Shown here: in pieces, positions 59,590-64,000 of the stretch
Numbering within the stretch: position 1 is the first letter of the stretch
Layout of the letters: each line of letters opens with the position of its first letter
NCBI GenBank assembly: GCA_030737835.1
Contig: JAUJYN010000039.1
Coordinates: 1,086,782 to 1,150,781 of the forward strand
DNA from: Acorus gramineus
Taxonomy: Eukaryota > Streptophyta > Magnoliopsida > Acorales > Acoraceae
Direction of reading: 5' to 3'
Length of the DNA stretch: 64,000 nt
Notes under the pieces: model-generated
Databases searched by the model: none
What the model saw: only the letters and a program-made list of their open reading frames with translations
Told to the model about the DNA's origin: nothing
Program-made: the position numbers and the translations under genes

Positions 59590-60450
59590 ATCCAACATGA
59601 TGCATGCAACACCACGAACACGCATGTCCGTCTTCGCAGCACCTAGCCCGTGGGGCCTTTCATAGGCATGGCCACGTAGACGTACGCCCACCTAGACGGT
59701 GGCCACCAAGACCGAGTCACCTAGACGGAATGTATGCATTTGCTAATTTACCACATATTCAAACCGTAATAAGACAGAGCATGCACAATCTCAACATACA
59801 ACTCATAATGATACATATATTACCAAAAGCATGCTCATATTTTTATATCGAAACTAGCAGTTATATTTCATAAAATAAGATGGTCCTACCATGAATACAT
59901 AATATGTTATTTAAAATCTACATATGAGACTCAAGTCCACTCACCTCTAGTCCATGCAATACAAACCGATGCACGTGCATCAACGATTCACACTCGCACG
60001 TGGATAACCTAGCATAACAATTATGCAATAATAAATCAGAAATCATTCAATCATGACCCAAACAACTGACAAGCAACTTACAACAACACTAGGCCCATTA
60101 ATCCCAAAAGCCCATACCTAATAGACCTACAATCTGTAACTCACCTTAAAGGCCTAACAAAAATCCTAAATTCCAAAAAATATTAAAGTGTTCGTATCTC
60201 ACAATGATCCGATAATAAATATCCATTTATTTGTTTTTTTATGATGAACTCCATTTAATGTTGATTCTTATTTAAAAAGTCGACATGTGTCAATGATAAT
60301 ATAAAAATATGTTAATAAGGATTTCAAATAGAGATATATTTAGGGAAATATTATGAATAATTTTAGAATTATCTCAATGTGATTGATCTCTACGGCTACA
60401 ATTCAGAGGATCACACAGCTAGTGTTTGTTTTTTTTATTTTTTGAGAGAC
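59061..60450 (-). mobile_element. Gypsy-type LTR, copy 4 (diverged), right end unresolved
   Basis: It starts abruptly TGTTTCGAATCCACG after GC-rich coding-like sequence. It contains the landmark gtgagcaaccacacgctcag (59405) shared with LTR copies 1-3, and a late 'aaagtgttcgtatctcacaa' segment. The exact right end and TSD were not found; the landmark at about 350 bases from the start matches the other copies. Confidence 0.55.
59549..59583. repeat. (TA)n(CA)n microsatellite
   Basis: A short TA run followed by about 17 CA units within LTR copy 4. Confidence 0.95.
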
Positions 60451-60739
60451 ATTGTTGTTTTCTAAAAAAAAAAAAAGGTTTTTGATGTGAAATAACTTAA
60501 TAATGGTTAGAGACACGTTAATAATCTAATTACATAAGGGTATGTTAGTCTTTTGAGTTTTTAAAATTGTGAAATGAGACTTTTTATATATAATTTTAAA
60601 AAGTGGCTGATTTTGGCATTTGTAACATTTAGAAAATTTGTTTTGTCATTTTCCCTTTTATATATAAGCAATTATTTAGGACTTTTTGTTAAAAAATGCT
60701 TCATCTCATTTGTCTATGAAATTTTCTATATGGTTCTTT

Positions 60740-61140
60740 GGTTGAATTGCTCAAATGCCCCTTAACAAACAACTCAATTTTTTAACTGCCCCTATTTTTA
60801 TTTTTTTTTTATTTACCCCTGCAGTGTTGTTCTTTTTTTTTTTTTTTTGCCCCTGACTTTTCTTAATACCTGAAATATCCTTTATAGATAGAGTTACAAA
60901 ATACAGAAATATAATATGATACATACAAAACTTATACAAATAAGTATAGATATTTAATAGTTATCTACAGAAAGCGTTCAATGTACACAACTGCGGTTAA
61001 CCATAAAATGGTTATAGATATAATATATCATGAATTGTAAGTCTTGTCATTATCATATGTAAGTGCATTCGATGAACACAAAATGATTATATATTCATTC
61101 TCAAAGTGTCATTAAAATAGATATATCAACTGTTATTTAT
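60740..61140. mobile_element. Second end of the 18-kb MULE family
   Basis: GGTTGAATTGCTCAAATGCC and the following 'acccctgcagtgttgttctt', 'gcccctgacttttctta' match the 18120 end in order. 60960-61130 resembles 20110-20240 ('ttcaatgtacacaa', 'aaaatagacatatcaa'). The partner end is not in the window or not recognisable. Confidence 0.5.
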
Positions 61141-61517
61141 CCATTTTACCTAGTCAAACATATGTTTCTGATAACGAATATGAGGCAATAAGTTGCACGA
61201 CACGAAACACTTCTCTACAAAGCCCAAAATCACCAAGTGCAAATGTAAAATATTGCTAAGGGCAAGAAAAAACTTATGGACTTCACTAATAATTTCAACT
61301 TCGTACTTACGCATTTCGTGGGTCATGAGAACCAGTCAATCATTTTTCCTAACTTGTATGGACATGAGCTAAATGTACATAATGATATATATGTAAATAT
61401 ATACGAAGTTCCTTTAACTAGTTGAATATTCATTTAATTCAAAATGAAGCGATATATATTTTTCAACAAAACATATACATCAGTAGATGATGTTTACTAT
61501 TTTTTTTAAAATAAAAA
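61141..61517. other. No gene recognised
   Basis: AT-rich. 61400-61517 contains an inverted fragment of repeat family P. Confidence 0.4.
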
Positions 61518-62298
61518 TTGTTTTTTGCATATATACCATCCAAAAACTCCCAATGTATTTTTATACCATTCCATATAATATATTTATTTTTATACCATCA
61601 GAATATATAGAAATTATGCATATTTACCATCCTTGTTAATTTCAATCCAAATTTTTATTAAAATTGTTATAGTCTTAGAGAAATGACCAAAGTGCCTTTA
61701 TTTTTTCTAATTTGCATATTTTACCTTACCAAATACAATATTTATAAAAAAAATATTAATTTTAACATAAAAATGATAAATTTCATCTTAAATCCACAAA
61801 CATTAAAATTAAACATAAAAAATATTTATTAGTAAAGACATAATAATTATTAATATGTACATGAGTAGAAATAAAATGAAATTATTTTGAGAAAAACTAA
61901 TCATATATATTATATTATAAAAGAAAGATTTTAAAAAAATTTAGATCTTGATTGGAAAAAAGGAAAAAAATGGTAAGGTTGAATGGCTCATGATTGATTT
62001 GGAAAGAACAAGCGATTAATTAGGTTATTATATTTAAATATTCACATTATATCAAATATTATATTAAGGTTATTTTTATCATTTATATTTCTTGGTTTTT
62101 TTTTTGCTTGGTTAAGACCTAACTATATTTCTTGGGTAAGGCCTAACTATAGTTAACTTTGATTTTGGTTAAGAAAGATAACAGTGGGGCACATGTTTTT
62201 TTAAGAAAAATTATAATGGTATAAAAATAAATATGTTATTTGTAGTGGTATAAAAAATAAATAACATCTTTTTCAATGATATACATGCAAAAAAATCT
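61518..62298. mobile_element. Foldback element related in its ends to 14709-15432
   Basis: The left start gttttttgcatatataccat pairs with the right end read inward, ttttttgcatgtatatcat. Both then have 'tatttatttttataccat' units. The interior is very AT-rich and non-coding. Confidence 0.65.
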
Positions 62299-62862
62299 AA
62301 ATAAAAAATATGTGATCTGCGTTTTGGATTATAAAAAAATTTAATCTAAGATATTTCTTAAATATTATTGGTGAGGAGGGAATAATGTTTAAAAAAGAAA
62401 GATTTTTTTTGTATATTTTTTTTTAAATAATTGCGACCTTTAATGTTTCCTAAAAAATTCCATCACCGATATGAGGCACAGATAACGAACTCTGTTGCTA
62501 TTGACCCACTGTTTCCAAGAGAAGAAAAAGAAGCTAAAGTCTAAAAGCAAAATATAAATAAATAAATAAATAAATTATTGCATTTTATTGACTTCTGGCC
62601 TCAAGCGAAAAAACCAATAAGATACAGTTCCCAATGCATAAATTGGTGACACTGCCACCAACAGAAGTCGTTTTCCATTGGAGCATCAGAAATAACACAT
62701 CAGATATTAATTCTAACCAAACATCCATATATCAATTTATATTCTATTTTAAAATAGCTTCTATATCAAAATTTAATTTTATAATATATCGCTTCCTTTT
62801 TTATAATGAAAAACCTAATTACTAGTGTCAGATCTCTCATCTATATCACTTGGATCCAGAAG
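62299..62862. other. No gene recognised
   Basis: AT-rich with a short (AAAT)n run near 62551. No coding features. Confidence 0.45.
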
Positions 62863-62874
62863 AAGTGTGTTTGT

Positions 62875-63004
62875 ACCGAACTTTCTCTTAATAGGATGGG
62901 AGAGGTACCCCTTCTTTAGTGAGGGGACTTGGATTCGAGTCTTGCAGCCTGCTGATAGCTGAAAATTTGATCAAGAAAAAAAAAATTACCCACTAAAAAA
63001 AAAA
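62875..63004 (+). mobile_element. Short tRNA-type SINE with 12-bp TSD
   Basis: AAGTGTGTTTGT is present exactly at 62863-62874 and 63005-63016. The 130-base body contains ggattcgagtc near 62932, a good RNA polymerase III B box, and ends in an interrupted poly(A) tract. A clear A box was not identified, so the copy may be 5'-truncated. A target duplication of this length, a B box and a 3' A tract are the SINE signature. It would be mobilised by a LINE in trans. Confidence 0.7.
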
Positions 63005-63016
63005 AAGTGTGTTTGT

Positions 63017-63547
63017 GCTACTATGTTTGGTTTAGTTTTTCTTATGTATGTTCTAGTATTGCATCATATTTTTCTCCTAAAAAATATTTGATTTTTAAAT
63101 TAACATAAATAATGTTTAAGTACATAAATGCAATTAAATATAATTGCATCAAATCAATATTAACAAAACAATAATAATTTTTGTGCCTCAACTGATTGGC
63201 CCTATCACAAACCCCATAAAGTAGCAAAGTTAAAACCCCCCCTGTACTCTTAAGTGTCTTTGTTTAATGTGATAACCGATCCCTTATTTGTTGGAGGGGG
63301 TTACAATTTAATCTTTTTTTTGTTGTTCTTTCTTTAAAAAAAAAAATCAATTCAATTGAATCCAACTGTTTATACGAAATTGCAAATCAATTCATCATGT
63401 GTGAAATTGAACACAAAACATAATTCATATTTCATTTTTTGTGAGGAAATTTTTTTTTTTGATCTATCTATTGTTTGCGGTGTAATCAATGGCGATCATT
63501 TCAGGTTTTTGGCCAATTCGATCCGAACAATACATTTAGATGTGAGT
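63017..63547. other. No gene recognised
   Basis: AT-rich; short frames near 63356-63550 are not recognisable. Confidence 0.45.
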
Positions 63548-63870
63548 TGAGCATGTTTAATCTTTTACATTCATTTTGAAGACTCATTTACATTCATACA
63601 GACATAGTTTTTTTTATTTTGAATCTAGATACACATTAGGTGTATATGAATAATACATGTACATTGTGTTTGTTTTCGATATATATAATCGTTTATGATG
63701 TTGTGGATGTGTATAATTATGCATATTGAATCTATGAGCGTGTTTAATCTTTTACAATCATTATTCAACTCATATACATTAGTGTTGATATTAATCGAAA
63801 AGTTTTTTTATTATGATTCTAGGTACATGCAATGTTTATTTGAATAATATATGCATATTGTGCTTGTATA
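63548..63870 (+). repeat. Tandem duplication of about 190 bp (second copy partial)
   Basis: 'catgtttaatcttttacatt', 'tttttattttgaatctagat' and 'gaataatacatgtacattgtg' at 63550-63675 recur as variants at 63738-63870. Confidence 0.75.
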
Positions 63871-64000
63871 TTAGTCAGCAGCCTATTTTGACACTTCACT
63901 CGCCTTTGATTGCTTCGCACCTTTGATTGATTCATTTTGATTTTTGATGATTTTATTAATGTAAGTCGATGAAAATTTAATTTTTTTTTGTCATATACAT

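Noticed and set aside
1..64000. CRISPR arrays, prokaryotic operons, rRNA genes or complete tRNA genes
   Set aside because: None seen. Direct repeats here are tandem minisatellites or transposon units, and the only tRNA-like box is the SINE at 62932.

Overview
This is nuclear DNA from a flowering plant. The window is AT-rich, has only one credible functional gene, and is otherwise packed with degraded and nested plant transposable elements. The species cannot be named from the sequence. Every coordinate, target-site duplication (TSD) and inverted repeat below was read by eye; no alignment or database search was run.

The gene is a four-exon PLATZ zinc-binding transcription factor on the plus strand (coding 36912-41112, 260 residues). 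It has a TATA box, a GA/CT-rich leader with a three-codon upstream ORF, GT-AG introns all in phase 0, and intact metal ligands. It resembles the ORE15 clade (leaf growth and senescence). Short inverted-repeat elements sit directly upstream of its core promoter and inside introns 1 and probably 3.

Layout. 0.5-8.7 kb: two copies of one ~3 kb long terminal repeat (LTR) in opposite orientation, the second with a perfect TSD, and between them a minus-oriented solo copia-type LTR with a perfect TSD. The first LTR carries a CpG-dense inverted-repeat element set in (TA)n; a relative lies at 43.5-44.3 kb. 9-18 kb: tandem repeats, a hAT element, an RPA1-like gene relic and a PIF/Harbinger transposase relic. 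18.1-25.7 kb: an old Mutator-like (MULE) relic with a MuDR-type transposase remnant, invaded by a foldback element and a third LTR. 26-36.4 kb: foldback and MULE-type non-autonomous elements and a gypsy-like LTR with a primer-binding-like site. 36.6-41.4 kb: the PLATZ gene. 42-54 kb: a LINE scrap, the second CpG-rich element, foldbacks, a hAT element nested in another element, and a Pack-MULE candidate with a gene fragment. 55.9-60.5 kb: gypsy-type leader sequence with six palindromes, a 'gypsy-type transposase' (PF04195-like) pseudogene and a fourth LTR. 60.7-64 kb: a second end of the 18 kb MULE family, a foldback, a short SINE and a tandem duplication.

Apart from PLATZ nothing looks like a working pathway. 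The most unusual material is the CpG-dense, hairpin-ended element family (1.7-2.4 and 43.5-44.3 kb), whose insertion can be checked against an empty site inside the window.
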